Source: Thiotrichaceae bacterium (lineage in GTDB: Bacteria; Pseudomonadota; Gammaproteobacteria; Thiotrichales; Thiotrichaceae). Taken from it: a stretch of 15,285 nucleotides of DNA. The stretch spans positions 1-15,285 of the forward strand of contig JANTHA010000014.1 of assembly GCA_024762625.1 (NCBI GenBank), given 5' to 3'. Below the pieces are notes generated by a model. The model saw only the letters and a list, made by a program, of their open reading frames with translations, made no database searches and was not told the DNA's origin. How positions within the stretch are numbered: position 1 is the first letter of the stretch; every line of letters begins with the position of its first letter. Position numbers and translations under genes: made by a program. Below, piece after piece: positions 7,414 to 15,285 of this stretch.

Positions 7414-7442
7414 ATTGTAGGTTACCTCAAGCTATTAGGCAA
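7414..7442 (-). promoter_or_regulatory. Candidate sigma-70 promoter for skp
   Basis: On the minus strand TTGCCT (7442-7437) is followed after 17 bases by TACAAT (7419-7414), which match TTGACA and TATAAT at 4 and 5 of 6 positions. The expected transcription start falls at or next to the skp ATG, so a transcript from here would be nearly leaderless, which fits the lack of a ribosome site. It could equally be chance in AT-rich DNA, with skp transcribed from upstream. Confidence 0.25.
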
Positions 7443-7470
7443 TGCTATCATGATTCAAGCGGCAGCCTGG

Positions 7471-7609
7471 CAGGCTGTTGAAATTTTGCTTAGACGGCGC
7501 GATACTGCGTTAAAATAGACCTCAAAATGCTCATTTACACCAGTAAACTGCGCTTTTTCGGCCTATTTTGCCTTGTCTCGCACTCGCCCAAGCGAATTTC
7601 AACAAGCTG
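7471..7609. mobile_element. MITE-like imperfect palindromic element between bamA and skp
   Basis: A 139-base non-coding segment with terminal inverted repeats: CAGGCTGTTGAAATTTTGCT at 7471-7490 against the reverse complement of 7591-7609. The inner arms 7512-7538 and 7543-7569 pair at most positions around a 4-base ACCA loop, so nearly the whole element can fold into one long hairpin. It has no open reading frame of its own. The right end directly abuts the bamA stop codon (7610-7612). A short extra palindrome, CAGCCTG-G-CAGGCTG (7463-7477), overlaps the left end. I could not see a clear target-site duplication. This architecture is that of a miniature inverted-repeat or large REP-like element; family membership needs a genome-wide copy search. 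Confidence 0.7.
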
Positions 7610-9967
7610 CTAGAAACTGGCGCCAATCGAGAACTGGAATTCCTGCACTTTATCGCCATCTTTATCATTAAGCGGTTTTGCATAACTAATGGTAAATGGA
7701 CCTAACGGCGACATCCATGTAACGCCCAGGCCTGCAGAATAGCGTAGTTCATTGGCGTCAAAATCATCCACTTTTTCAAATACATTGCCGCCATCAACAA
7801 ATGCGCTCATACGCAGGCCTTTGATATCTTCAGCAAAAGGTACAGGGAATGATACTTCGGCGGTTGCATTGGCCGCGAAGGCTCCGCCTTTGGGATCGCC
7901 CACCCTGGTCGTTCCATCTGGATTACCATTAGCATCCAGATTATTAATCAACGCCTTGGGACCCAGACTATTATTCTCATAGCCGCGCACCGTACGGATA
8001 CCGCCGGAATAGAAACGCTCGAAGAAGGGCAGCTCGGTTGTATCACCCATGCTATCGCCGTAAGAAAGACCGCCTTTTACTGCAAAAGTTATCTTTTCAG
8101 TTACCGGGAAATAAGTCGCGCCGCGATAGCGCAACTTGTAATATTCGGTGTCGCTTCCCGGCAATCCAGCTTCAAGCGCAATACTATGTCTCTGTCCTTC
8201 ATTAGGGAAAAGGAAACGGTTTCTTGTATCATGAATATAGCTGACTGTTCCCAGGATGTTATCGTAACTATCGCCATTTGCCGCTATAAAATCATTAATG
8301 AAAATGGGCGTTCTTGTCGATGTCGTAATTTCCCGATGCTCGCCGCCAACACTGAAACGCAAGGAATTATCTTCAGTCAACGGTATCGTATAATTCAGGT
8401 TGGCGCCATAGGCGTCGCTGATATAGTCTGATACATCATCTTCCCCTGCGTCGTTTTTATTGTAATAAACATTAAAACCGCGACCGACGCCATCAACCGT
8501 GTGATAGGGATTATTATAACTAAGTCTGAAATTTTTATAGACATTACTTTTACTGGCGGCCACAGAAAGGCTTTTTCCAGTACCCATGAAGTTGTCTTGT
8601 TTCAGGCCAACATTAAATAACAGACCACTGCTTTGCGAATAGCCCAGACCCGCATTAAACTGGTTGGCCGAGCGCTCCTTGACAGTCACATCCAGATCAA
8701 CCTGATCGCTCCTGCCAGCTACTGGCGAAGTGGTAATTGTTACACTCTCCACATAGGGCAATCGCTGAATGCGGATTTTGGAACGGTCGACTTTTTCCTT
8801 GGAATAAAATGCGCTTTCCAACTGACGCAGTTCGCGCCTGAAAACTTCATCTTTGGTGCGATAATTTCCGCGGATATTGATTCGTCTTACATAAGTGCGC
8901 TGTCCCTGGTCCGTCTGGAAAGTCAAATCAACACGCTTATGAACCTTGTCGATTCTGGGAATAATGCCGATTCGTGAAAAGGCATAACCATTTTTGCTTA
9001 ATGCGTTTTTCAGGTTCTTGCGCGTTTCCGCCAATAAAGATTGAGAGAACAACTGCCCTTCTTTTAATTTCAGTTGCTTGCGAAGTTGCGCTTCGGATAC
9101 GCCCGGACTGGCGACCACATTGATTTTACCAATCCGGTACTGATCGCCTTCATGTATATTCAGGTTAACATAAACTTCGCTCTTGTCTTTTGACAAGGAA
9201 ACCTGTGTTGAAGCCACCTCAAAATTCAAATAACCGCGATCACGATAAAACGAAGTAAGCTTTTCAATATCACCGAGTAATTTCTGTTTGGAGTATTTAT
9301 CGCGCGTACTGAAAAAAGACAATCTGCCAGGGACGCCGGATTCCAGTAATTTTTTCAGGGTCGCATCAGAAAAGGCGCGATTTCCGTTAATTTGAACGCG
9401 TTTTATGCGCGCAACTTTACCTTCATTTATGTTCAGGTTAACGGCCACACGATTATTGGATAATTTTTTAAGCGATGTTTTTACCTCGGCTGCGTAGTTT
9501 CCTCTGGCCAGGTATTGCTGTTTCAGGCCCTGCTCGATCTTACGCAAGGCTGCAGGGTCAAGCGGTCGCCCCTTGGCGACGCCTACGCGTTTAAGCGCAT
9601 CAATCAACGCCTTACTATCAATCGCTTTATTACCGCTAATATTGATCTCGCCTACGGCGGCGCGTTCATGTACATTGATGATCAGCGCGTCACCACGACG
9701 AGCGATTTTCACATCATCAAACAGACCTGTTTTATATAAAGACCGGATAACTTCCGGCGCCATGCGATCATCAAAATTCTGCCCTACGCGCACAGGAAGA
9801 CTACTGAGCACGGTGCCCGCCGCAACACGCTCCAAACCTTTAACCTGGACATCTTTCAGAATAAAATTGCCGGCCCAGACCCCCTGACTCAATGCGATTA
9901 AACAAGCGCCCAGGGAAGCCCTGACGGTAGCCCTGGTCAGTAAAGACCCATATGTTTGATTCTTCAT
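7610..9967 (-). CDS. bamA: Outer membrane protein assembly factor BamA
   Basis: Essential Omp85-family core of the beta-barrel assembly machine in the outer membrane. It is 785 residues, compared with 810 in E. coli. A signal peptide ends near A32 (GVWA, then GNF). Five POTRA domains follow, at roughly 34-101, 102-182, 183-273, 274-352 and 354-432. POTRA5 has RRELRQLESAFYS. The 16-strand barrel starts at about 433. The conserved loop-6 motif is VRGY at 660-663 in GGIRTVRGYENNSLGP, the counterpart of VRGF. The last strand ends in FQFSIGASF with a terminal Phe, the usual outer-membrane recognition signal. The gene follows rseP after 53 bases; its start has only a weak ribosome site, GGG about eight bases upstream. 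An inverted-repeat element begins immediately after its stop. Confidence 0.98.
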   Translation of the reverse strand: MKNQTYGSLLTRATVRASLGACLIALSQGVWAGNFILKDVQVKGLERVAAGTVLSSLPVRVGQNFDDRMAPEVIRSLYKTGLFDDVKIARRGDALIINVHERAAVGEINISGNKAIDSKALIDALKRVGVAKGRPLDPAALRKIEQGLKQQYLARGNYAAEVKTSLKKLSNNRVAVNLNINEGKVARIKRVQINGNRAFSDATLKKLLESGVPGRLSFFSTRDKYSKQKLLGDIEKLTSFYRDRGYLNFEVASTQVSLSKDKSEVYVNLNIHEGDQYRIGKINVVASPGVSEAQLRKQLKLKEGQLFSQSLLAETRKNLKNALSKNGYAFSRIGIIPRIDKVHKRVDLTFQTDQGQRTYVRRINIRGNYRTKDEVFRRELRQLESAFYSKEKVDRSKIRIQRLPYVESVTITTSPVAGRSDQVDLDVTVKERSANQFNAGLGYSQSSGLLFNVGLKQDNFMGTGKSLSVAASKSNVYKNFRLSYNNPYHTVDGVGRGFNVYYNKNDAGEDDVSDYISDAYGANLNYTIPLTEDNSLRFSVGGEHREITTSTRTPIFINDFIAANGDSYDNILGTVSYIHDTRNRFLFPNEGQRHSIALEAGLPGSDTEYYKLRYRGATYFPVTEKITFAVKGGLSYGDSMGDTTELPFFERFYSGGIRTVRGYENNSLGPKALINNLDANGNPDGTTRVGDPKGGAFAANATAEVSFPVPFAEDIKGLRMSAFVDGGNVFEKVDDFDANELRYSAGLGVTWMSPLGPFTISYAKPLNDKDGDKVQEFQFSIGASF

Positions 9968-10020
9968 ATTATTAACCCGTTTTTTTCAAAGCGCGCCCGA
10001 TTTTATTAATGGCCGTTATT

Positions 10021-11391
10021 TTAATGTATTAATCGGCCAATATCATTATAAAGCGCTACAACCATCAAAACGCCAACCAGACTCATTCCGATGCGCATGC
10101 CAATGGCTTCCACCCGTTCAGAAACCGGACTTCCCTTGACCAGTTCAATCAGATAGTAGAGCAAATGTCCGCCATCCAGCATGGGTATTGGCAACAAATT
10201 TAACACGCCAAGACTCAAACTGACAATGGCCAACAGACTTAGAAAGGCTGATAATCCGATAGACGCGCTCTTACCCGCATAATCTGCGATTGTCAGCGGC
10301 CCACTGATATTTTTAAAAGAAGCTTCGCCTATAATGAGCCGCCCCATAAACTTAAGCGTCATTACCGACATGTCCCAGGTTTCAACCACGCCTTTTTTCA
10401 AAGCTTCAAAAAACGGCGCCTGTCGAATAAAAAACAAATCTTTGATATCTTCTTCATTGAATTTTCTGGAAAGACCAACACCGATCAATCCGCGCTTTAC
10501 GCCATCCACTTCTGTCAATCGAGGCGTCAGTGTAAGCGTTAGAGGCGTCCCATTGCGTTCTATTTCAAGCTCAACAGGTTTGCCTGCATGTGCATTCACG
10601 TAATCAGAGAACTCTTCACTGGTTTTAAGTTTTTTTCCGTCAATACCTAGAATAATGTCCTGTTCCTGCAGCCCCGCCGCCTGGGCGGCTGAATCCGGCA
10701 TCACTTTGGTGATAATGGTTTGATGTGGCGGCCGCCAGAAACCCAGCCCTGTCTTGGCGAAATAGTCGCTTTCATCGGCCAGCAATAAGGTGTTGCTCAG
10801 ATCAAGCTGGCGCGTAGCCTGGTTCCCCTTTGGCGTTTCCACACGAATGGTTAACCTTGGGTTTTTCAGGTATTCATTCAACAGCGTCAAACGCACCTGA
10901 GTCGCTGATTCAGTTTTTATATCATTGATGGCGAGAATACGGTCTTTTTTCTCAAATCCGGATTGAGCCGCAGGCGACTGCGGCTTTATCTCGCCAACAT
11001 AGGGACGCATTGAATTAATACCCATCATCAAGATGACGGCAAAAGCGGCGATTGCAAACAGGAAGTTAAACATTGGTCCAGCCAGCACCACCAGAAAACG
11101 TTTCCAGACTGGCTGACGGTTAAAGGCGCGATGCTTTTCTTCTTCCGGTACGTCGCCTTCGCGCTCATCCAGCATTTTAACGTAACCACCCAGTGGAATC
11201 GCAGCCAAAGCGTATTCCGTATGATCCTTATCTTTTGATTTATATGTCCAGATTGGCGGACCAAAACCGATTGCGAAGCGAATTATTTTTATGCCCAGCT
11301 TGCGCGCCACCCAAAAGTGGCCAAACTCATGAACGCCAACCAGAATTCCGATTGCAACGAGAAATGCTAAAAAAGCGATAATGAAAGTCAT
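10021..11391 (-). CDS. rseP: Inner-membrane site-2 zinc metalloprotease RseP
   Basis: Intramembrane protease that in E. coli makes the second cut of anti-sigma factor RseA, releasing sigma-E when outer-membrane protein folding fails; it also clears remnant signal peptides. It is 456 residues, compared with 450 in E. coli. The first membrane segment carries the zinc motif HEFGH at 21-25 (H21, E22, H25). The third zinc ligand is D406 in PIPMLDGGHL near the C-terminal membrane segments. Two PDZ domains lie between, at about 125-205 and 222-295, and the substrate-binding segment before the LDG motif is present. All active-site residues are intact. Its position upstream of bamA and skp links the stress sensor with assembly factors. 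The start ATG has little Shine-Dalgarno signal. Confidence 0.97.
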   Translation of the reverse strand: MTFIIAFLAFLVAIGILVGVHEFGHFWVARKLGIKIIRFAIGFGPPIWTYKSKDKDHTEYALAAIPLGGYVKMLDEREGDVPEEEKHRAFNRQPVWKRFLVVLAGPMFNFLFAIAAFAVILMMGINSMRPYVGEIKPQSPAAQSGFEKKDRILAINDIKTESATQVRLTLLNEYLKNPRLTIRVETPKGNQATRQLDLSNTLLLADESDYFAKTGLGFWRPPHQTIITKVMPDSAAQAAGLQEQDIILGIDGKKLKTSEEFSDYVNAHAGKPVELEIERNGTPLTLTLTPRLTEVDGVKRGLIGVGLSRKFNEEDIKDLFFIRQAPFFEALKKGVVETWDMSVMTLKFMGRLIIGEASFKNISGPLTIADYAGKSASIGLSAFLSLLAIVSLSLGVLNLLPIPMLDGGHLLYYLIELVKGSPVSERVEAIGMRIGMSLVGVLMVVALYNDIGRLIH

Positions 11392-11412
11392 AATAAGATG
11401 TAAACTGATAGT

Positions 11413-11440
11413 ATTTTAAATATGTAATTGTTATTGTCTT
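11413..11440 (-). promoter_or_regulatory. Weak candidate promoter upstream of rseP
   Basis: The 95-base dxr-rseP spacer (11392-11486) is AT-rich and contains AAGACA (11440-11435), a 16-base spacer and TAAAAT (11418-11413) on the minus strand, 4 and 5 matches to the sigma-70 hexamers. A transcript would have a leader of about 15-20 bases. AT-rich DNA gives such matches by chance, so this is only a candidate. No sigma-E-type match was seen in the spacer. Confidence 0.2.
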
Positions 11441-11486
11441 GTCGGAAACTTATCCAGATAGTTACTGATATGCAGACTGTTTGTCG

Positions 11487-12674
11487 CTAATTCAAGCGCT
11501 TAAGCGCATCTTGCGCAGCATGACGACTGGATAAATCCTGGGCAAGTATATCATTTAATCTATCCGATGTCCCTGATGCCGCCTGTTCCAGCACCTTTTC
11601 TATGACAAGCGGTATATCAGTAAAACGGATCTGCTGATCAAGAAACGCCTCAACCGCCACCTCATTTGCCGCATTCAGGGCGACGGTTGCATTACCTCCT
11701 GCGCGATGCGCTTCATAAGCAAGTCGCAAACAGGGATAGCGATCAAAATCAGGTCGCTCAAAATCAAGGTGCGCGACATCAAAAATATCCAGCTGCTCCA
11801 CACCAGAATCAATGCGTTCTGGATAAGCCAGACCATAAGCAATGGGCGTACGCATATCAGGGTTCCCCAATTGCGCCAGCACCGAGCCGTCATTATAGGA
11901 AACCATTGAGTGAATCATGCTTTGCGGATGAATCACAACCTGAATCTGATCGGTTTCTACATCAAACAACCAACAGGCTTCGATAACTTCCAGCCCTTTG
12001 TTCATCATGGTGGCAGAGTCTACCGATATTTTTTGCCCCATGACCCAGTTGGGATGCGCTACGGCTTCAGCAGGCGTTACATCGGCCAGTGTAGATAACG
12101 CCCTACTGCGAAAAGGCCCGCCGGATGCAGTCAACAATATCCTGGTCACACCCTGATTCAGATGCTTGCCGTCATGTGGAACCGGCATGGACTGGTAAAT
12201 CGCATTATGTTCGCTATCAATGGGTAAAATTTCTGCGCCATTATCATGAATCGCATCCATAAAGAGCTTGCCTGACATCACCAGTGATTCCTTATTGGCG
12301 AGCAATACGCGCTTGCCTGCTTTGGCCGCCGCCAGGTTCGGCAACAAGCCAGCTGCGCCGACGATGGCGGCCATCACATAATCCACTTCAGGCAATGACG
12401 CAATTTTCTCAAGCGCTGTTGAACCCGCCAGCACTTTCGTAGCGCTTCCTGCACGACTTAACTGTTCCTGCAATTGCTGCGCAGCCGTTTCATCCGCCAT
12501 CACTGCATAGGATGGACCGACTTCAAGGCATTGGGTCAGTAATTTTTCAACATTGTTATTCGCCGACAGGGCGACTACATGGAATTTATCCGGATGGCGC
12601 GCCACCACGTCCAGCGTATTCACGCCAATAGTGCCCGTTGCACCGAGTATCGTGAGGCCTTTTGACGTCGACAT
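11487..12674 (-). CDS. dxr: 1-deoxy-D-xylulose-5-phosphate reductoisomerase
   Basis: Converts 1-deoxy-D-xylulose 5-phosphate to 2-C-methyl-D-erythritol 4-phosphate using NADPH and a divalent metal, the committed step of the MEP isoprenoid pathway; the product ultimately supplies UppS. It is 395 residues, about the family size. The NADPH-binding loop is GATGTIG at 11-17, a variant of the common GSTGSIG. The metal ligands are D153 and E155 in [10 protein letters not shown] and E229 in NKGLEV. The flexible substrate loop has HPNWVMGQK with W210, and H249 is in HPQSMIHS. Its ATG overlaps the cdsA stop in TAATG, which implies coupling. The placement between cdsA and rseP is the pseudomonad-type order; in E. 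coli dxr follows frr. Confidence 0.98.
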   Translation of the reverse strand: MSTSKGLTILGATGTIGVNTLDVVARHPDKFHVVALSANNNVEKLLTQCLEVGPSYAVMADETAAQQLQEQLSRAGSATKVLAGSTALEKIASLPEVDYVMAAIVGAAGLLPNLAAAKAGKRVLLANKESLVMSGKLFMDAIHDNGAEILPIDSEHNAIYQSMPVPHDGKHLNQGVTRILLTASGGPFRSRALSTLADVTPAEAVAHPNWVMGQKISVDSATMMNKGLEVIEACWLFDVETDQIQVVIHPQSMIHSMVSYNDGSVLAQLGNPDMRTPIAYGLAYPERIDSGVEQLDIFDVAHLDFERPDFDRYPCLRLAYEAHRAGGNATVALNAANEVAVEAFLDQQIRFTDIPLVIEKVLEQAASGTSDRLNDILAQDLSSRHAAQDALKRLN

Positions 12675-13498
12675 TATCCAGCCACCTGAACGCCGCCCCA
12701 GAAAACACCAAGAACGAACAATGGCAAGCTTGCCAGCAGACCGTCAATACGATCCAGAATGCCCCCATGGCCTGGCAGTATATTGCCGGAATCCTTCATG
12801 CCGGCTTCACGCTTCACCAGACTTTCAAACAAATCGCCGGAAATCGACATGACGCCCACCAGAATTGACAACATAATGAAATAAAACGCATCCGATGCAG
12901 ACAAACCGAAAAAAAGACTGCCCAGAATCGACCAGAGCGCAACGCCGAGCAAGCCGCCCAAAGCGCCCTCCCGGGTTTTTCCCGGACTCAACTGAGGCGC
13001 CAGTTTGTTTTTACCGAAAGCCTTTCCGCTAAAATATGCGCCGCTATCAGCAATCGCAACCAGAAAAATAAGATATAGCACCAGCCACGGATAATATTGA
13101 TGCAGCGTAATCAATGCAAACCAGGCGGGAATCAGAATCAGAAAGGCTGCAACGCGTAAAATCCATGGCTGCTGCTGATAAAAACCCGATCCACGCTCAT
13201 ACAAGGCGAGCAACAACAAGGCGCCAATCCAGGCGAGAACCCCCAGAACAATCACGCCCCAGCGCACATCGCCCCACCAATAGGCAATAACTGCTACAAG
13301 CAACAAGCCCGCGACATACAGTCCTCGGTCAAACTCAGCAAATCCTACCAGCCTTCCCCATTCCCAGCCTGCCAGACTAATAAAAACAATCAGGGCCGCA
13401 ACAGAAAACCATAAATTCGGCAGCAAAAGCACACCGACAATCACGCCCCCAACAAGAATAACGCCCGTTACCAGACGCTGCTTAAGACCGCTATCCAT
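12674..13498 (-). CDS. cdsA: Phosphatidate cytidylyltransferase
   Basis: Makes CDP-diacylglycerol from phosphatidate and CTP, the precursor of all phospholipids, in the inner membrane. It is 274 residues and highly hydrophobic, with about seven or eight membrane segments. The conserved cytosolic parts are [17 protein letters not shown] at 150-166 followed by SPGKTREG at 171-178, and the C-terminal cytidylyltransferase signature [14 protein letters not shown] plus [12 protein letters not shown], together spanning 226-252. The Asp and Lys residues that bind metal and phosphate are all present. The ATG at 13498 lies 8 bases after the uppS stop with a short purine-rich ribosome site (GAGA). The stop overlaps the dxr start by one base. 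Confidence 0.97.
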   Translation of the reverse strand: MDSGLKQRLVTGVILVGGVIVGVLLLPNLWFSVAALIVFISLAGWEWGRLVGFAEFDRGLYVAGLLLVAVIAYWWGDVRWGVIVLGVLAWIGALLLLALYERGSGFYQQQPWILRVAAFLILIPAWFALITLHQYYPWLVLYLIFLVAIADSGAYFSGKAFGKNKLAPQLSPGKTREGALGGLLGVALWSILGSLFFGLSASDAFYFIMLSILVGVMSISGDLFESLVKREAGMKDSGNILPGHGGILDRIDGLLASLPLFVLGVFWGGVQVAG

Positions 13499-13506
13499 AT
13501 TTCTCG

Positions 13507-14304
13507 TTACCCAGACCCCTGGTCATCTGCTATAACAGCGCCCTGCTTCTCAGACACCACCTGATCGCCCGTTTTGCCAAAACGACGCTGCCTGGATGAA
13601 AAATCCAGTATCGCGCGATGTAATTCTTCTTTGCCGAAATCCGGCCACAACACATCGGTAAAATAAAGCTCGGTGTAGGCCATTTGCCAGAGCAAAAAAT
13701 TGCTGATGCGTTTTTCACCGCCCGTACGGATAAACAGATCGGGCTCCGGATATTCACTGGTAGAGAGATGCGATGAAATATCCTGTTCTGTTAACAACTC
13801 TGCATTTCGCTTTTCCTGATCCATCTTTCTGGCAAGCGATTTAACCGACTGCAATATATCCCAACGCCCGCCATAATTGGCCGCAACGATCAGATTCAGA
13901 CCGTTGCTTTTGGAAGTTATCTCTTCAACCTGCTTAATTTTTTTCTGCAATTTATCGGAAAACTGGCTGATATCGCCGATGATTTTCAGGCGTACATTAT
14001 TCCTGGCAAGCGCCTTTGCTTCCCGCTCCAAAGCCATCATGAACAAGCCCATCAAATTTTTTATTTCATCTTCGGGACGTTTCCAGTTTTCACTACTAAA
14101 GGCAAAAATGGTCAAACATTCAACATCCAGCGCGCTACAGGCTTTCACGATTTCACGCACCGCTTCAACACCCACTTTATGCCCCCATAGCCGTGGGCGT
14201 TTTTGTCGTTTCGCCCAGCGCCCGTTGCCATCCATAACAATGGCGATGTGGCGAGGAATATTTGTGCTTGCGGATAGTTGCATGTTTATTTGGTTTCCAG
14301 GCAT
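13507..14304 (-). CDS. uppS: Undecaprenyl diphosphate synthase (cis-prenyltransferase)
   Basis: Adds isoprene units from IPP to farnesyl diphosphate to give undecaprenyl diphosphate, the carrier for peptidoglycan and O-antigen units. It is 265 residues from the ATG at 14304. A second in-frame ATG at 14283 (codon 8) has GGAA at a long spacing and may be the true start; the first ATG has no ribosome site. Motifs are IAIVMDGNGRWAKR with catalytic D25, GHKVG, FAFSSENWKRP, AANYGGRWDI, and the C-terminal IRTGGEKRISNFLLWQMAYTELYF, all as in the family. The tail after RRFGKTGDQ is acidic and poorly conserved. It is separated from frr by 93 bases, which hold three copies of GCTGAA and no clear promoter or terminator. 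uppS is E. coli ispU. Confidence 0.96.
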   Translation of the reverse strand: MPGNQINMQLSASTNIPRHIAIVMDGNGRWAKRQKRPRLWGHKVGVEAVREIVKACSALDVECLTIFAFSSENWKRPEDEIKNLMGLFMMALEREAKALARNNVRLKIIGDISQFSDKLQKKIKQVEEITSKSNGLNLIVAANYGGRWDILQSVKSLARKMDQEKRNAELLTEQDISSHLSTSEYPEPDLFIRTGGEKRISNFLLWQMAYTELYFTDVLWPDFGKEELHRAILDFSSRQRRFGKTGDQVVSEKQGAVIADDQGSG

Positions 14305-14397
14305 AACGACTATTGGTGTTAGCCGAACCGTTAATTGTTCAGCTTATTCAGCTTCAGCTTTATTAAACCTTGCTATGCCGTTTATTCGAATATGCGC

Positions 14398-14955
14398 TCA
14401 GACCTTCATCAAATCTGCTTCTTTTTCTTTTAATATCTCGTCGATTTCCTTAACATATTTATCCGTCAGCTTTTGCACCTGCTCCTGAGCGCGACGCTCA
14501 TCATCTTCGGAAATTTCCTTTTCTTTTTCCAGGGACTTGAAATCGGAATTGGCGTCTCGACGTATATTCCGAATGGCAATCTTGCCATTTTCGCCTTCAT
14601 GACGAACAACCTTGACCAGATCTCTGCGACGATCCTCCGTAAGCTGAGGCATGGGAATACGAATGACCGTACCCGCAGAATTCGGATTCAAGCCCAGATC
14701 AGAAGTCATGATGGCTTTTTCTACAGCTTGCACCATGTTTTTTTCCCATGGCGTAACCGTCAGGGTGCGCGCATCTTCCACGCCGATACTGGCAACCTGG
14801 CTCAACGGCGTTTCACTACCATAATAATCAACCGTAATATGCTCCAGCAAACTAGGATGCGCACGTCCGGTGCGCACTTTCGCCAACTCTGACTTCAAGG
14901 ATTCCACGCTTTTCTGCATACGCTGTTCAGCGTCCTTTAAAATTTCGTCTATCAT
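14398..14955 (-). CDS. frr: Ribosome-recycling factor
   Basis: Works with EF-G to split post-termination ribosomes into subunits. It is 185 residues, the same length as E. coli RRF. It begins [13 protein letters not shown] and shows [14 protein letters not shown], the [17 protein letters not shown] segment at the start of domain II, and the returning helices with [19 protein letters not shown] and IRNIRRDAN; the C-terminus is coiled-coil rich. The ATG has GGAAAA just upstream. It starts 41 bases after the pyrH stop, the usual pyrH-frr linkage. Confidence 0.98.
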   Translation of the reverse strand: MIDEILKDAEQRMQKSVESLKSELAKVRTGRAHPSLLEHITVDYYGSETPLSQVASIGVEDARTLTVTPWEKNMVQAVEKAIMTSDLGLNPNSAGTVIRIPMPQLTEDRRRDLVKVVRHEGENGKIAIRNIRRDANSDFKSLEKEKEISEDDERRAQEQVQKLTDKYVKEIDEILKEKEADLMKV

Positions 14956-14996
14956 TTTTCCAACCTATTCAAACTGAGATAAATTCGATTACGCTT

Positions 14997-15285
14997 TTAA
15001 TTCTCGACTTTCACCAGCGTGCCGACGGAAACATCGCCAGCCACAATTTTTTCAAGAGCGCCTTCTTCAAACATATTAAAAACGCATAATGGCAAGCGAT
15101 TTTCTCTACATAATACCATCGCTGTCAGATCCATCACACCTAACTCTCTGGAAATTGCCTCATTAAAGTCCAGCGCTTGATAGCGAACCGCATCCGGATT
15201 ATGAACGGGGTCGGCATCATATACGCCATCAACCTTTGTCGCCTTAAGCAGTAAATCCGCTTTAATTTCTACCGCCCTCAAACTG
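14997..15285 (-). CDS. pyrH: Uridylate (UMP) kinase, C-terminal part; 5' end beyond the window
   Basis: Phosphorylates UMP to UDP in pyrimidine nucleotide synthesis and belongs to the amino-acid-kinase family, not the NMP kinase fold. Only the last 95 complete codons are present, about 40 percent of the roughly 240-residue protein. They show KADLLLKATKVDGVYDADP, the nucleotide-binding region of this family, then GVMDLTAMVLCRENRLPLCVFNM with the variable end VKVEN. The frame is open to the window edge. An apparent TTG start at 15281 is only an artefact of the truncation. The neighbour is frr, as expected. Confidence 0.96.
   Translation of the reverse strand, partial: SLRAVEIKADLLLKATKVDGVYDADPVHNPDAVRYQALDFNEAISRELGVMDLTAMVLCRENRLPLCVFNMFEEGALEKIVAGDVSVGTLVKVEN

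Noticed and set aside
10100..10145. Sigma-E-like promoter upstream of bamA within rseP (TGAACTG and TCTGA on the minus strand)
   Set aside because: The spacing between the two elements is about 18 bases, longer than usual, and the sequence is explained by the conserved protein segment ELVKGSPVSER. E. coli has a sigma-E promoter in this general place, but the match here is too weak.
11496..11507. Palindrome GCGCTTAAGCGC near the end of dxr, considered as a terminator stem
   Set aside because: It is within the last dxr codons, has no U-tract after it, and 12-bp palindromes are expected several times by chance.
12968..12985. CCGGG-TTTTT-CCCGG inverted repeat, a possible hairpin
   Set aside because: It encodes the conserved SPGKTREG motif of CdsA, and a 5-bp stem is weak.
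14338..14358. Three copies of GCTGAA between frr and uppS
   Set aside because: The six-base units are too short and the array too small to separate from chance, and no function is suggested.

Overview
The window is a stretch of a gammaproteobacterial chromosome in which every gene I can support lies on the minus strand, so transcription runs from base 15285 towards base 1. The genus cannot be fixed from the sequence. The class is suggested by the gene order pyrH-frr-uppS-cdsA-dxr-rseP-bamA-skp-lpxD-fabZ-lpxA-lpxB-rnhB. This is the gammaproteobacterial envelope cluster in the pseudomonad-type arrangement: in E. coli, dxr lies directly after frr. The proteins also resemble gammaproteobacterial forms along their length.

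Region by region, in transcription order: 15285-14398 holds the 3' end of pyrH (UMP kinase) and complete frr (ribosome recycling). 14304-11487 holds uppS, cdsA and dxr, which make the undecaprenyl carrier, CDP-diacylglycerol and the isoprenoid precursor MEP. 11391-6726 holds rseP, bamA and skp (site-2 protease, outer-membrane protein assembly, periplasmic chaperone). 6724-3168 holds lpxD, fabZ, lpxA and lpxB (lipid A assembly plus the hydroxyacyl-ACP dehydratase that competes for the same substrates). 3171-2581 is rnhB. After an 84-base spacer with a tandem repeat come a cysteine-type glutathione transferase-like gene, fmt (initiator tRNA formylation) and rsmB (16S rRNA m5C methylation; it runs off the left edge).

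The genes are packed tightly: 4-base ATGA overlaps at lpxB/rnhB and fmt/rsmB, a TAATG overlap at cdsA/dxr, and gaps of 1-8 bases at several other junctions. I found no convincing intrinsic terminator, so transcription could run through most of the window. There is no gene-free stretch over 300 bases. The longest spacer, 203 bases between bamA and skp, is mostly a 139-base imperfect palindrome that looks like a miniature inverted-repeat element.

The coding content is ordinary housekeeping. I do not see a new multi-gene system. The points worth a second look are small: a perfect 15-bp stem-loop inside the skp signal-peptide codons, the palindromic element abutting the bamA stop, a tandem array of Shine-Dalgarno-like sequences before the glutathione transferase gene, a Met at the acyl-ruler position of LpxA, a 12-bp tandem duplication in lpxD, and the joining of the lipid A cluster to fmt-rsmB through a transferase gene with no def in between.
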